Shown here: piece after piece, positions 23,004-32,606 of the stretch
Layout of the letters: every line of letters starts with the position of its first letter
Numbering within the stretch: position 1 is the first letter of the stretch
Assembly: GCA_031401235.1 (NCBI GenBank)
Contig: JANNRJ010000027.1
Span: 1-40,060, forward strand
DNA: 40,060 nucleotides
Reading direction: 5' to 3'
Source: UBA3006 sp031401235
Lineage (GTDB): Bacteria > Actinomycetota > Acidimicrobiia > Acidimicrobiales > Ilumatobacteraceae
Translations under genes and position numbers: made by a program
The notes under the pieces: model-generated
What the model was told of the DNA's origin: nothing
Databases searched by the model: none
What the model saw: only the letters and a program-made list of their open reading frames with translations

Positions 23004-24956
23004 TTAGTCTTCAATTGTCGTTTCAGCGGCCCGTCGCTGTAATTCATTTACCACAGACACATCGGCGAGTGTCGTCGTGTCACCCAGATTGCGACCTTCG
23101 GCCACGTCTCTCAACAGTCGTCGCATAATCTTTCCACTTCGTGTCTTGGGCAAATCAGGAGTGAAATAAATCGTCTTTGGTTTGACCATCGCCCCAATCT
23201 CGGTGGCGACATGATTGCGCAAAACTTGTTCGTCAACCTCGGCACCACTGCGCAAAATGACATAGGCGATTATCGCTTGACCCGTTATCGCATCATTGAC
23301 TCCGACGACTGCGGCCTCGGCAACACTTGGGTGCGAGACCAAGGCTGACTCAACTTCGGTTGTCGAAATCCGATGGCCCGATACGTTCATCACGTCATCC
23401 ACACGACCAAGCAACCAGAGGTAACCGTCATCGTCGACCTTGGCTCCATCGCCGGCAAAGTAACGACCGGCAAATCGACTCCAGTAAGTGTCGCGATACC
23501 GCTGTTGATCTCCCCAGATACCGCGCAGCATTCCCGGCCAGGGTTTGGTCAGCGTGAGATAGCCGCCACCTTTGACAACTTGCTTTCCGCGCTCATCCAC
23601 AACCTCGGCACTGATACCTGGCAGTGGAAATGTTGCCGAACCAGGCTTGGTAACCGTGACCCCGGGCAACGGCGAAATCATGATGCCACCGGTCTCGGTT
23701 TGCCACCATGTGTCGACGATCGGACATCGGCTGGTACCAATGAACTCGTGATACCACATCCACGCCTCTGGATTGATCGGTTCGCCGACGCTGCCGATGA
23801 GGCGAAGCGACGACAAATCGTGCTTAGCCGGTTCTTGCGATCCCCATTTCATAAAGGTGCGAATCGCGGTTGGTGCCGTGTAGAAAATCGTTGCTTTGTA
23901 CTTTTCAATGATCGACCACATCCGATCATTGGCCGGATAACTCGGAACGCCCTCGTACATAACCTGCGTGGCGCAATTGGCCAATGGACCATAAACGATG
24001 TAGCTGTGACCGGTCACCCAACCCACATCTGCCGTGCACCAAAAAATGTCGGTCTCCGGTTTGTGGTCGAACACATATTTAAACGTGTAAGTGACGTGGG
24101 CAAGATAGCCCCCAGTCGTATGCACGATTCCCTTTGGCTTTCCTGTGCTTCCCGATGTGTACAGCAGAAACAACAGATGTTCTGATTCCATTGGGTCAGC
24201 GACACACACTGGATCGGCCTTGGCAATCAGATCGTGATACCAATGATCTCGACCGCTAGTCATTTCAACATCGTTGTTGCCCCGCTTAACCACCACAACA
24301 TGTTCGACACTTTGGGTGGACTTCAGAGCCTCGTCTGCTTGCGGTTTGAGAGGAAAAACTTCACCGCGACGCCAGCCGCCATCTGCGGTAATCAGGCACT
24401 TCGCTTGGGCGTCATTGATGCGATCGGCAAGTGCCTGCGAAGAAAAGCCGCCGAACACCACACTATGTACCGCACCAATGCGCGCGCAGGCCAGCATCGC
24501 CACCGCCGCTTCAGGAATCATCGGCAAATAAATATTTACCCGGTCGCCCTTGACCACGCCGAGATTCTTCAATGCGTTGGCAAATCTCTGCACTTCGTCG
24601 AGTAACTGCGAATACGTGACAACACGAGCGTCGCCAGGCTCGCCTTCCCAGTAAAAGGCAACCTTGTCGCCTTTTCCAGCCAAGACATGACGATCCAAAC
24701 AGTTGTATGACACATTCAATCGGCCGTCGGCAAACCATTCGGCATACGGTGGATCCCACTCGCAAATTTGTGTGAACGGAGTCGACCAATCCAATAATTC
24801 GCGGGCTTGTCGGGCCCAGAATGCGTCGCCATCTTGTTCAGCTTCGTCATACAGTCTGTTGTCATAGGCAAGTGCATCAGCAACGAATGCCGTCGACGGC
24901 GGAAACTTTCGTTGCTCATATGAAAGCGCATCAATTGCCTGCAGGTTGTCGGTCAT
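23004..24956 (-). CDS. acs: Acetyl-coenzyme A synthetase
   Basis: This cytoplasmic enzyme makes acetyl-CoA from acetate, ATP and CoA, allowing acetate use and recycling. The 650-residue protein has the adenylation P-loop YTSGSTGKPKG (266-276), DTWWQTETGG, and the C-terminal catalytic lysine in TRSGKIMRR at residue 609. That lysine is the residue acetylated in other bacterial Acs enzymes, so post-translational control is possible. Length and motifs are those of true Acs rather than a propionyl-CoA synthetase, although the substrate pocket was not modelled. It is divergent from the EamA gene across 58 bp and convergent with yajQ. Confidence 0.96.
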   Translation of the reverse strand: MTDNLQAIDALSYEQRKFPPSTAFVADALAYDNRLYDEAEQDGDAFWARQARELLDWSTPFTQICEWDPPYAEWFADGRLNVSYNCLDRHVLAGKGDKVAFYWEGEPGDARVVTYSQLLDEVQRFANALKNLGVVKGDRVNIYLPMIPEAAVAMLACARIGAVHSVVFGGFSSQALADRINDAQAKCLITADGGWRRGEVFPLKPQADEALKSTQSVEHVVVVKRGNNDVEMTSGRDHWYHDLIAKADPVCVADPMESEHLLFLLYTSGSTGKPKGIVHTTGGYLAHVTYTFKYVFDHKPETDIFWCTADVGWVTGHSYIVYGPLANCATQVMYEGVPSYPANDRMWSIIEKYKATIFYTAPTAIRTFMKWGSQEPAKHDLSSLRLIGSVGEPINPEAWMWYHEFIGTSRCPIVDTWWQTETGGIMISPLPGVTVTKPGSATFPLPGISAEVVDERGKQVVKGGGYLTLTKPWPGMLRGIWGDQQRYRDTYWSRFAGRYFAGDGAKVDDDGYLWLLGRVDDVMNVSGHRISTTEVESALVSHPSVAEAAVVGVNDAITGQAIIAYVILRSGAEVDEQVLRNHVATEIGAMVKPKTIYFTPDLPKTRSGKIMRRLLRDVAEGRNLGDTTTLADVSVVNELQRRAAETTIED

Positions 24957-25014
24957 TTCCGATCTGGTCCCATTCGCTCAGCCATGTGTACAGATGCGAG
25001 ACTAGCGAACCGTC

Positions 25015-25956
25015 ATGAGCCCGCGAGAGTCAAAATCCGCCGATACACAGTTGAAATTTGGTCTCCTTGAATGGGCGCTATCTGTCGGACTCGCAGTCAC
25101 GTGGGGTTCATCTTTTCTGTTGATCAACTTGTCGATCCGACATTTCGACTCAACCGTCGTTCCATTTGCGCGCACTGCTTTTGGCGCATTGGCGCTCGCC
25201 TTCCTACCCGGCGCCAGGCAGAAAATTGATCGCGGCGATTGGCCATTGGTCTGGTTTCTTGGCTTGGTGTGGATGGCAACACCGTTTTTGCTCTACCCGC
25301 TAGCCGAACAAACCGTATCCACCAGCATCACCGGGATGTTGAACGGTGGGCTTCCTGTTGTCGTCGCCGTGGTAACTGCCATCTGGACGCGATCACTTCC
25401 GAGCGCTCAGCGCACCTTCGCTGTGTTGGTTGGCTGTGCCGGCATCGTGCTCATCGCATTGCCGTCCATTGCCGACGGATCATCTGCAGACGTTCGTGGC
25501 ATTTTGCTTTTGCTGATTGCCCTGTTGTGTTACGCAGTTGCAGTAAACGCCGCGCGCCCACTGCAACTCGCCCATCACCCAGTTGCGCTGATGTTGCGAG
25601 TGGAACTCGCCGCTTGTGTTATTTCAGCGCCATTGGGTATTTATGGAATCTCAAAATCAGAATTTTCGTGGGTTTCCCTCGGCGCTGTTGCCGCACTCGG
25701 CGCATTTGGTACCGGTATCGCATTTGCCTTGTTCGCCACGCTGGCGATACGAACAGGTCCAGTTCGAGCCATGATTCCCACCTATTTCACACCAATAGTT
25801 GGTACGTTTCTCGGCGTTGTAGTTAACAATGAAACGCTGATCGGTTTATCACTGCTCGGAATGGTCATCGTCATTGTCGGAGCATGGCTCACAAGTCGAC
25901 CAGATACTGGAGCTACACCACGCTCAATTTCGAACACTCCCACTGCAATACCCTGA
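25015..25956 (+). CDS. EamA/DMT-superfamily transporter
   Basis: This 313-residue membrane protein has about ten predicted helices in two EamA repeats (roughly residues 20-150 and 165-300). The first repeat shows VTWGSSFLLINLSIRHF and ALGALALAFLPGARQ-like sequence (ARTAFGALALAFLPG). The second ends in LIGLSLLGMVIVIVGAWLTS, the usual last helix. Such carriers export amino acids or other metabolites, or import various small solutes; the substrate cannot be read from the sequence. Its last 44 bp overlap the 3' end of the MidA-like gene, which runs the opposite way. No ribosome binding site is obvious before the ATG. Confidence 0.88.
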   Translation: MSPRESKSADTQLKFGLLEWALSVGLAVTWGSSFLLINLSIRHFDSTVVPFARTAFGALALAFLPGARQKIDRGDWPLVWFLGLVWMATPFLLYPLAEQTVSTSITGMLNGGLPVVVAVVTAIWTRSLPSAQRTFAVLVGCAGIVLIALPSIADGSSADVRGILLLLIALLCYAVAVNAARPLQLAHHPVALMLRVELAACVISAPLGIYGISKSEFSWVSLGAVAALGAFGTGIAFALFATLAIRTGPVRAMIPTYFTPIVGTFLGVVVNNETLIGLSLLGMVIVIVGAWLTSRPDTGATPRSISNTPTAIP

Positions 25957-26950
25957 ATGAGCCAAGCCCGCTCTCACTGCACAGCGCTTCGGCCTCGCTC
26001 ACCCGGCTACGCATTTTCATCGCCGTCAGATCTGGGGCGGCTGTTTGCGAAGACCAGTACTGGCGACCTTCATTCACCAATTCCTCAATTCCCCATCGGA
26101 CAAGAAAATCCGCCTGAGAACTCTCTGATGTTGGGTGCGGTAGTTGCTCGATGATGACTTGGCTGGTGATGTCTTGCTCACCAGGTGCCACCAAGTAATG
26201 AACACCGGTTTCGTGTTGGCGAAATGTGCGCAACCATTCCCGCCATGGCCAATTGGCCAGTTCGGCAGTCGTGGCCGTGCAGTAATCGATCACAACTAGT
26301 CGACCACGATCAATTAATCCCAGCGTGTTACTAATCCATTCGGTAGCCGCAACCTGAACCGGTACTCGTGCACCATGCATCGCTGTCGCCGGTAAAAACT
26401 TAGGTATAGATGCGTAACGAAGAACCTCACTAAATCGACCATCATCACTTAATCCAACGAATGCCTGTTTCCACCCACCATCAAAAACAAAAAGTTCGAA
26501 TGGAAGGTTGTCAAGTAACTCATTTGCCAACACCACTCCAACAAATGGACGATCGGGCATCGTGGCGCGAGATTCAACACCTTGTGGATGCAACTCTCGT
26601 TGCGATGCGGAGACTTCTACCGCCACATACCGCAACGCCGCTAGACACTTGGGATTAGCGGCAAGAATGCCTCGAGCCAATGTGCCAGGTCCGGCACCAG
26701 CATCAACAAACGTGAATTCGGTCGGCTCGCCGAGTTCGTGCCACCAAGCATCAAGTGCCCGTGCAATCAACCTACCGAACAGCGGACCAATTTCGGGCGA
26801 GGTGATGAAGTCTCCCCGCCGACCGGCTCGACCAGACTGCGAATAAAATCCGTACTCGTCGTATAACGCCAGATTCATAAACTCGCTGAACGGGATTACT
26901 CCCCCAGCGGCGTGAATTGCCGCCGTGATCTGGTCAGCCGCCGAAGGCAC
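25913..26950 (-). CDS. MidA/NDUFAF7-type SAM-dependent methyltransferase (DUF185)
   Basis: This is a class I methyltransferase of the MidA family. From the GTG at 26950 it has about 345 residues and starts VPSAADQITAAIHAAGGVIP, which places the conserved IPFSEFMNLALYDEYGFY at the usual distance from the N terminus. The SAM motif is FVDAGAGPGTLARGIL, and the family hallmark ANELLDNLPFELF follows. Human NDUFAF7 of this family dimethylates an arginine of NDUFS2, the NuoD homologue, in complex I assembly. Here the gene directly overlaps the end of nuoN by 17 bp, so it is probably the last gene of the nuo operon. The start is not certain: a GTG at 26971 is an alternative, and the frame is open to 27082 without family similarity. 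Confidence 0.85.
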   Translation of the reverse strand: MPSAADQITAAIHAAGGVIPFSEFMNLALYDEYGFYSQSGRAGRRGDFITSPEIGPLFGRLIARALDAWWHELGEPTEFTFVDAGAGPGTLARGILAANPKCLAALRYVAVEVSASQRELHPQGVESRATMPDRPFVGVVLANELLDNLPFELFVFDGGWKQAFVGLSDDGRFSEVLRYASIPKFLPATAMHGARVPVQVAATEWISNTLGLIDRGRLVVIDYCTATTAELANWPWREWLRTFRQHETGVHYLVAPGEQDITSQVIIEQLPHPTSESSQADFLVRWGIEELVNEGRQYWSSQTAAPDLTAMKMRSRVSEAEALCSESGLGSFRVLQWECSKLSVV

Positions 26951-28460
26951 CAGTGATGCGTGCAATGTCACCGAAATGCAGCGCGACTCCCGGAATAATG
27001 CCAAACGCGAGGGTGGCAGCAGTGGTGATGCCAAGGGCGAGGGCAAGTGAACCGTGGGTACGAATTGGAGTGATGTCACCATCTGGAACTGGTCGCATCC
27101 AAATTTCGCGCATCACGTTTCCGTAATACCCGAAGGCAATGACCGAGTTCACGGCGCCAATCACTGCCAGCGAATATCCCCAACCAGAACCCGCGCTAAT
27201 CAGTGACTGGAATGCGGCAAACTTGGCAATCCAACCACCAAGCGGTGGGATTCCGGCTAGTGAGGCCAGGAAAATAGTTGCCAGAGCACCGAGTGCGGGT
27301 GCGTACGAAAACAATCCACCCCAACTGGTGATCTCGCCACTTCGAGTCTTGTTCGACACGGCAATGATCACGGCGAACATGCCAAGGTTCGTTGCGGCGT
27401 AAATAATCATGTACACCACGACAGCACGCAACGCCGAATCCGATGAGCCGCTATGAGCCGCCACCGCAAGTGGCATCAGCACGAAGCCACCTTGACTGAT
27501 CGATGAATAAGCGATCATCCGCACGATATTTGTTTGGCGCAACGCAACGACATTGCCGACCGTCATCGTCAATGCCGAAAGCACCCAAATGAATGGCTGC
27601 CACACATCGCCCGCTGAAGGGAAAGCCACATACAACATCGTCACCAGCGCCACAAAGCCGGCGGCCTTTGACCCGACGGAGAGAAACGCAGTTACCGGTG
27701 CGGGGGCACCCTCGTACGTGTCGGGTGCCCAGGTATGAAATGGCACGGCTGAGATTTTAAATGCAAACCCAACCACCACGAACACAATTCCAAGAGCATG
27801 CAGTGAACTGAACCCCCCGGCAACCGTGATGCTCTTACCTAGATCTACCAATAGTGTGCTGTTGGCCGCACCATACAGCAGAGACATTCCATACAACATC
27901 ACAGCCGATGCAAAGACACCGAGCAGAAAGTACTTGACACCGGCTTCGTTGCTCTTCAGATCTCGCTTACGCCACGCCGCCAGCATGTATGCCGGAATCG
28001 AGAGAAACTCATAGGCAACAAAAACGGAGACGAGGTCGCGTGCCGATGACATCATCACCATGCCAAGAATGCTGGAGAGCAACAAGAACCAAAACTCCCC
28101 TCGCCAGTAATCGCCCTCTTCCACATGTGCCGAAGACAACAGCACAACGACATACCCAGAGAGTAGGAAGAGACCCTTCATCACCAGACTGAAATCGTCG
28201 ATGACATAGCGTCCACTGAACATTGACCACACGCCTTGGTCATTGAGACCCAGGACGATCACCGGCAACATCGCGCCAAGCAATGAGAATCCGGAAATCA
28301 CTGACAGTACCCATTTATGACGATTGGACAGAAAGAGATCTGCGAGTAGTACGGCAACAATTCCTGCTGACAACACCAATTCGGGTGCAAGGGCGTAGTA
28401 GCTCACCGACGGCGAAGTCCATGGAATCATGGCGGCAAATACATGCACTGCGTTTACCAC
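26934..28460 (-). CDS. nuoN: NADH-quinone oxidoreductase subunit N
   Basis: This is one of three antiporter-like proton-pumping subunits of complex I, about 508 residues with some 14 membrane helices. The key glutamate helix reads VFVAYEFLSIPAYMLAAW, and the lysine-bearing discontinuous helix region is around FAFKISAVPFHTWAPDTYEG. I start it at the GTG at 28460, eight bases after a perfect GGAGG that overlaps the end of nuoM. A TTG at 28475 would leave no binding site. It follows nuoM by 4 bp and is overlapped by the MidA-like gene. Its sequence is ordinary for the family. Confidence 0.95.
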   Translation of the reverse strand: MVNAVHVFAAMIPWTSPSVSYYALAPELVLSAGIVAVLLADLFLSNRHKWVLSVISGFSLLGAMLPVIVLGLNDQGVWSMFSGRYVIDDFSLVMKGLFLLSGYVVVLLSSAHVEEGDYWRGEFWFLLLSSILGMVMMSSARDLVSVFVAYEFLSIPAYMLAAWRKRDLKSNEAGVKYFLLGVFASAVMLYGMSLLYGAANSTLLVDLGKSITVAGGFSSLHALGIVFVVVGFAFKISAVPFHTWAPDTYEGAPAPVTAFLSVGSKAAGFVALVTMLYVAFPSAGDVWQPFIWVLSALTMTVGNVVALRQTNIVRMIAYSSISQGGFVLMPLAVAAHSGSSDSALRAVVVYMIIYAATNLGMFAVIIAVSNKTRSGEITSWGGLFSYAPALGALATIFLASLAGIPPLGGWIAKFAAFQSLISAGSGWGYSLAVIGAVNSVIAFGYYGNVMREIWMRPVPDGDITPIRTHGSLALALGITTAATLAFGIIPGVALHFGDIARITGAFGG

Positions 28461-28464
28461 GTGC

Positions 28465-30015
28465 TCAGCCTCCAAAGGCGTGCAACACGCCCTGCACTGC
28501 AGGATCGATGACCTTGAACAAGAGGTTCGGCAACACTCCCAACACGAGGATTGCTACGAGGAGGGGCGTCCAGGCAATCCATTCGATTGTCGTTACATCT
28601 TCGAATTCGTGATGCTTGGCGCCGTCACTGGTTGAAGTTGCAAATTCGGCTTTGGGTTCACCAAATGCAACTCGCTGGAACAGCCACAATAGATAAGCCG
28701 CGGCAAAAACAGTGCCAATGGCTGCCACCACCATGTAGACACGAAACACGTTTTCATTCAGACCGGCGGCAGGGTTATACGCCGAGAGGATCGCCGGGAA
28801 CTCGCCCCAGAATCCCGCCAACCCAGGTAACCCCAGTGATGCCATGCTGGCGAAACCAAGAATCCATCCAAGATGTGGCATCTGTGTAAGCAGTCCACCA
28901 AGACGTGAGATCTCCAGGGTGTGATAGCGCTCTTTCATGCTCCCGGCGATAAAAAAGAGCATGCCGGTAATCAATCCGTGAGCGACCATGCCATACACCG
29001 CGGCATTGACGCCAAAACTAGTCAACGTGGAGATACCGAGCATGACAAAACCCATGTGCGCAACGGATGAAAAGGCAATAAGTCGTTTCATGTCCGTTTG
29101 CGCCAGACATCCAAGTGCACCGTAGATAATTCCCACCACTGCAAGCGCGCCGATGTACGGCGCCCACTGCCTGGCGGCCTCGGGCAAAATCGGAATGGCG
29201 ATGCGAACGAAACCGTACGTACCGAGTTTCAGCAAAATCGCCGCAAGTATCACCGAACCCTGTGTCGGGGCTTGAGTGTGGGCATCAGGCAACCATGTAT
29301 GAAACGGGAACATCGGAACTTTTACGGCGAATCCAACGAACATTCCAGCGAAAATCCAGATCTGCACGTTCTTGGCGATTGATCCGCCATGTTCCGCCAG
29401 ATACGGAATTGAAAAACTTTCTGCTCCGGTTTTGAAGAACACCGCGAGGAAAGCCACCAGCATTAGTGCCGAGCCGAACATCGTGTACAGGAAGAACTTC
29501 ATTGATGCGTATTGGCGCTGTTCACCGCCCCACACTCCGATCATGAAGTACATCGGCAATAGCACAAGTTCGAAGAACACAAAGAACAAGATCAGGTCTT
29601 GGGCGATGAAGGTTCCGGCCATGCCCGTCTGCAAAACCAATATAAGAATGAAGAACGCTTTCGGATTACCCGGCGCCGGAATGTTGTTCCAGCTGTAGAT
29701 CACCACAGAGAGCGTGATTACCATCGACAAGAAATAAAGCGGAAGACTGATGCCATCTATACCGATGAAATACGTGCTCTTGATTACTGAAATCCAATTG
29801 GTTTGGGCCACGAACTGCATCGTTCCGGCGTTTTGATAGTTGAATTTCATCAACGTGAACACACCAACTCCGACTGTGGCAATCGAAGTTGCAAGTGCGA
29901 CCAACTTGATGAGTTTCTCATCGGTTTTGGGAACGATGAGTAGAACGAGCACGCCGAGCATCGGCAAGAACGTCCCGACACTGAGTACCCAATTTTCGTC
30001 ACGGAGCATTTCCAT
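28465..30015 (-). CDS. nuoM: NADH-quinone oxidoreductase subunit M
   Basis: This is an antiporter-like membrane subunit of complex I, 516 residues, with about 14 helices. The conserved glutamate helix is FFELVLLPMYFMIGVWGG. The next segment is YASMKFFLYTMFGSALMLVA, and the pump lysine region lies around AVKVPMFPFHTWLPDAHTQA. The ATG at 30015 follows AAGGGAG by nine bases; a second ATG two codons on is possible. It lies 28 bp after nuoL and 4 bp before nuoN. Sequence and length are typical. Confidence 0.96.
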   Translation of the reverse strand: MEMLRDENWVLSVGTFLPMLGVLVLLIVPKTDEKLIKLVALATSIATVGVGVFTLMKFNYQNAGTMQFVAQTNWISVIKSTYFIGIDGISLPLYFLSMVITLSVVIYSWNNIPAPGNPKAFFILILVLQTGMAGTFIAQDLILFFVFFELVLLPMYFMIGVWGGEQRQYASMKFFLYTMFGSALMLVAFLAVFFKTGAESFSIPYLAEHGGSIAKNVQIWIFAGMFVGFAVKVPMFPFHTWLPDAHTQAPTQGSVILAAILLKLGTYGFVRIAIPILPEAARQWAPYIGALAVVGIIYGALGCLAQTDMKRLIAFSSVAHMGFVMLGISTLTSFGVNAAVYGMVAHGLITGMLFFIAGSMKERYHTLEISRLGGLLTQMPHLGWILGFASMASLGLPGLAGFWGEFPAILSAYNPAAGLNENVFRVYMVVAAIGTVFAAAYLLWLFQRVAFGEPKAEFATSTSDGAKHHEFEDVTTIEWIAWTPLLVAILVLGVLPNLLFKVIDPAVQGVLHAFGG

Positions 30016-30043
30016 GGCGTGTATCTCCCTTACCTAGTCGTAA

Positions 30044-32293
30044 TTATGTGTTGACCATGACAAGAACAAGCGCAGCAACTGCGGCGGCGCTGAAAAGCAA
30101 CGCCCCATACTGACTCACTCTTCCTGACTGCACGGGCTGTAACGCTCCTCCAGCGCTTCGTGTTACTTTGCCCGAGTTATTAACCGCACCGTCGACCACC
30201 TTTTGATCGATGTTGCGATACACCCAACCCGCGAACGCCCGGCTGGCGTATACGACTGAGTGCAAAATTCCATCCAATACCTTCTGATTGAACCAATATG
30301 CACCCTTGGCGATCGGACCAGAAATAGACCGCACGATCACATTGTCATACAAGGCGTCCAGATAGTACTTATTGATCAAAACGTTGTATCCAACTCGCAA
30401 TACTGGATTGCGTTGGGTGAGTCCAACCAAGCGACGATCTTTTCGCGTATACAACGCGGCACTCACACTCCAGCTCAGCAGAATTCCGGCGAACACAATT
30501 GCCAATGACAGGCCCGCCTTGGACCACTTAAACGGTGCGTGATCGAGTTGTGGCGCATAACAAATACCTTGTTCTGGTGTTGAGGTTCCACAAACCGATT
30601 CGGCATGCGTTTCTCCGGTCGCTGGATCGCTTTCAACAAGTGCAACAGCCACCGCCGATTCAGGATTTGCCACTACCACTGGTCGCGGATCAACCCATTC
30701 GTTGAGCCGTTCCCACTTTTCACCAAACGGCGTGGCATTGAGTAATCCCGAGCCGAGCGCGAGCACGGCAAGAAGTATCAGCGGCACGGTGATCAGCCAA
30801 TTGCTTTCGTGTGGTGCATGCGCGCCACCTTCATGAAGTGCGTGCGCAGAGGCACCGCGGGGCGAACCAAAGAACGTGAGATAAGTCGCCCGGGTCATGT
30901 ATGCGGCGGTCATGAATGCACCGATGAGTCCGATAATCATGAACGTGTTGTATCCGTTGTGACCAACATTGTCGATGATTTCGTCCTTGGAAAAGAAGCC
31001 AGAAAATGGGAACACACCCATCAGGGCGAATGTGGAAATCATCCATGTAGCAAACGTGATTGGCATGTATTTACGCAGGCCACCCATATCGCGTTTCATG
31101 TCAAAGGAATGATGAGACGCACTGTGGCTCACCGACCCAGCACAAAGGAAGAGGCACGCCTTGAAAAATGCGTGAGTGAAGATGTGAAACACCGCCGGCA
31201 TCCACGCCCCCGCACCTAAGCCAAGCATCATGTAGCCCAATTGGCTAACGGTGCTGTAAGCAAGTACGCGCTTGATGTCGTTTTGAACAAAGGCCAATGC
31301 AGCCGCAATGACAATTGTTATCCCACCGATCACGGTGATGAAGTTGCTGCCAGTTCCAAGAATGTCAAAGCCTGTAAAAAACACTGGGTATAGTCGGGCG
31401 ACTAGAAATACTCCGGCAACAACCATCGTTGATGAATGCAATAGCGAACTCACCGGTGTCGGACCGGCCATCGCGTCGGGCAACCAAGTATGTAGTGGGA
31501 ACTGACCACTTTTGCCGATGGCGGCGACAAACAATGCGATTGCCGCAATGAAGATGACCTTGCTGTTGGGCTCGCCCGATAGTGCCCAGGCACTGATGCC
31601 GCGAATTGAAAAGCCAGAAACACCAAGATTCTTCGTTGTCCACTCATTGGCGGAGAAATACAGAATCGCAATGCCGATGAGTAGTCCGACATCACCAACC
31701 CGCACGGTAAAGAACGCCTTCAGCGCGGCCCGACTATTTGCGTCATCTTCCCACCAGTGGCCGATGAGTATGAACGAGCACAAGCCCATGATCTCCCAGC
31801 CGAGCAACAGCAACAGCATGTCTTCGGCGACGACCATCGCCATCATCCCTGCAGAAAAGAGTGTTAGAGCGGCGAAAAAATGCGTGTAGCGACGATCGCC
31901 GTGCAGATATTCCACTGAATAGATCTGGACGAGAGTGGAAATAAATGCCACGACAAGAAGAACGATGACCGATAATCCATCAATGGATTGACCAATCGTA
32001 AATGTGTGTCCGGCATTTTGCCACCATGACCACGTGTGCACGACCGGTGCGATAAAGGTTTCCTTGCCTCCACTGTGCACCCGTTGGATCCATTGGTACG
32101 CAGCCCCTACAGAAATCACAAGACTTGCCACCATTGAAACAATTCCGACTTCACTGCCTTTCATCGGCAGGTGTTTGCCAAACAGAATTATCACGGCAAA
32201 TGCAATTGCCGGAATGAATGGAACCAACCAAGCATGGTCGAGAAACCAGCCCGCGGAAAGTGAATGGACGACCTCGGTTGCAGCGACAATCAC
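30044..32293 (-). CDS. nuoL: NADH-quinone oxidoreductase subunit L
   Basis: This is the distal proton-pumping subunit of complex I, with the long lateral helix. At 749 residues it is longer than E. coli NuoL (about 613). The family core is clear: VAEDMLLLLLGWEIMGLCSF, SGQFPLHTWLPDAMAGPTPV, and HIFTHAFFKACLFLCAGS. The extra length includes a polar, acidic stretch at about residues 540-595 with a cysteine pair (VCGTSTPEQGIC) between two hydrophobic parts, and a distal Gly/Ser/Gln-rich tail before the last helix. The GTG at 32293 lies 5 bp after nuoK. The role of the insert is unknown. Confidence 0.95.
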   Translation of the reverse strand: MIVAATEVVHSLSAGWFLDHAWLVPFIPAIAFAVIILFGKHLPMKGSEVGIVSMVASLVISVGAAYQWIQRVHSGGKETFIAPVVHTWSWWQNAGHTFTIGQSIDGLSVIVLLVVAFISTLVQIYSVEYLHGDRRYTHFFAALTLFSAGMMAMVVAEDMLLLLLGWEIMGLCSFILIGHWWEDDANSRAALKAFFTVRVGDVGLLIGIAILYFSANEWTTKNLGVSGFSIRGISAWALSGEPNSKVIFIAAIALFVAAIGKSGQFPLHTWLPDAMAGPTPVSSLLHSSTMVVAGVFLVARLYPVFFTGFDILGTGSNFITVIGGITIVIAAALAFVQNDIKRVLAYSTVSQLGYMMLGLGAGAWMPAVFHIFTHAFFKACLFLCAGSVSHSASHHSFDMKRDMGGLRKYMPITFATWMISTFALMGVFPFSGFFSKDEIIDNVGHNGYNTFMIIGLIGAFMTAAYMTRATYLTFFGSPRGASAHALHEGGAHAPHESNWLITVPLILLAVLALGSGLLNATPFGEKWERLNEWVDPRPVVVANPESAVAVALVESDPATGETHAESVCGTSTPEQGICYAPQLDHAPFKWSKAGLSLAIVFAGILLSWSVSAALYTRKDRRLVGLTQRNPVLRVGYNVLINKYYLDALYDNVIVRSISGPIAKGAYWFNQKVLDGILHSVVYASRAFAGWVYRNIDQKVVDGAVNNSGKVTRSAGGALQPVQSGRVSQYGALLFSAAAVAALVLVMVNT

Positions 32294-32298
32294 GCGGA

Positions 32299-32598
32299 TT
32301 AGCCCTTCATCTCGGACAAATCATCAAGCGAGATACTGCGACGATTGCGATAAACAAGCAGCACCAATCCAAGCCCGACTCCAACTTCAGCGGCGGCTAT
32401 GGCTATGACATAGAGCGCAAACGTTTGGCCATCAACGCTGCCATTGCGCATTGAAAAAGCAACCAGATTGAGGTTGACGGAATTCAAAATGAGCTCGATC
32501 GACATCAACACCAACACAGCGTTTTTGCGAGCAATCACGCCATACACGCCGATGCAGAAAATGACGGCAGCGAGGAATAGGAACTGATTGACAAGCAT
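32299..32598 (-). CDS. nuoK: NADH-quinone oxidoreductase subunit K
   Basis: This is a small membrane subunit of complex I with three helices. From the ATG at 32598 it has 99 residues, the normal NuoK size, starting MLVNQFLFLAAVIFCIGVYG. The two conserved membrane glutamates are in VLMSIELILNSVNLNLVAF and IAIAAAEVGVGLGLVLLVYR. The frame is open upstream, but that part overlaps nuoJ and has no family similarity. The start overlaps no gene and lies 8 bp after the nuoJ stop. Confidence 0.96.
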   Translation of the reverse strand: MLVNQFLFLAAVIFCIGVYGVIARKNAVLVLMSIELILNSVNLNLVAFSMRNGSVDGQTFALYVIAIAAAEVGVGLGLVLLVYRNRRSISLDDLSEMKG

Positions 32599-32606
32599 GA
32601 TCGTGA

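Noticed and set aside
26951..27082. MidA-like gene extended to 27082
   Set aside because: The extra residues come from the nuoN reading region in another frame, are low in family similarity and have no binding site.
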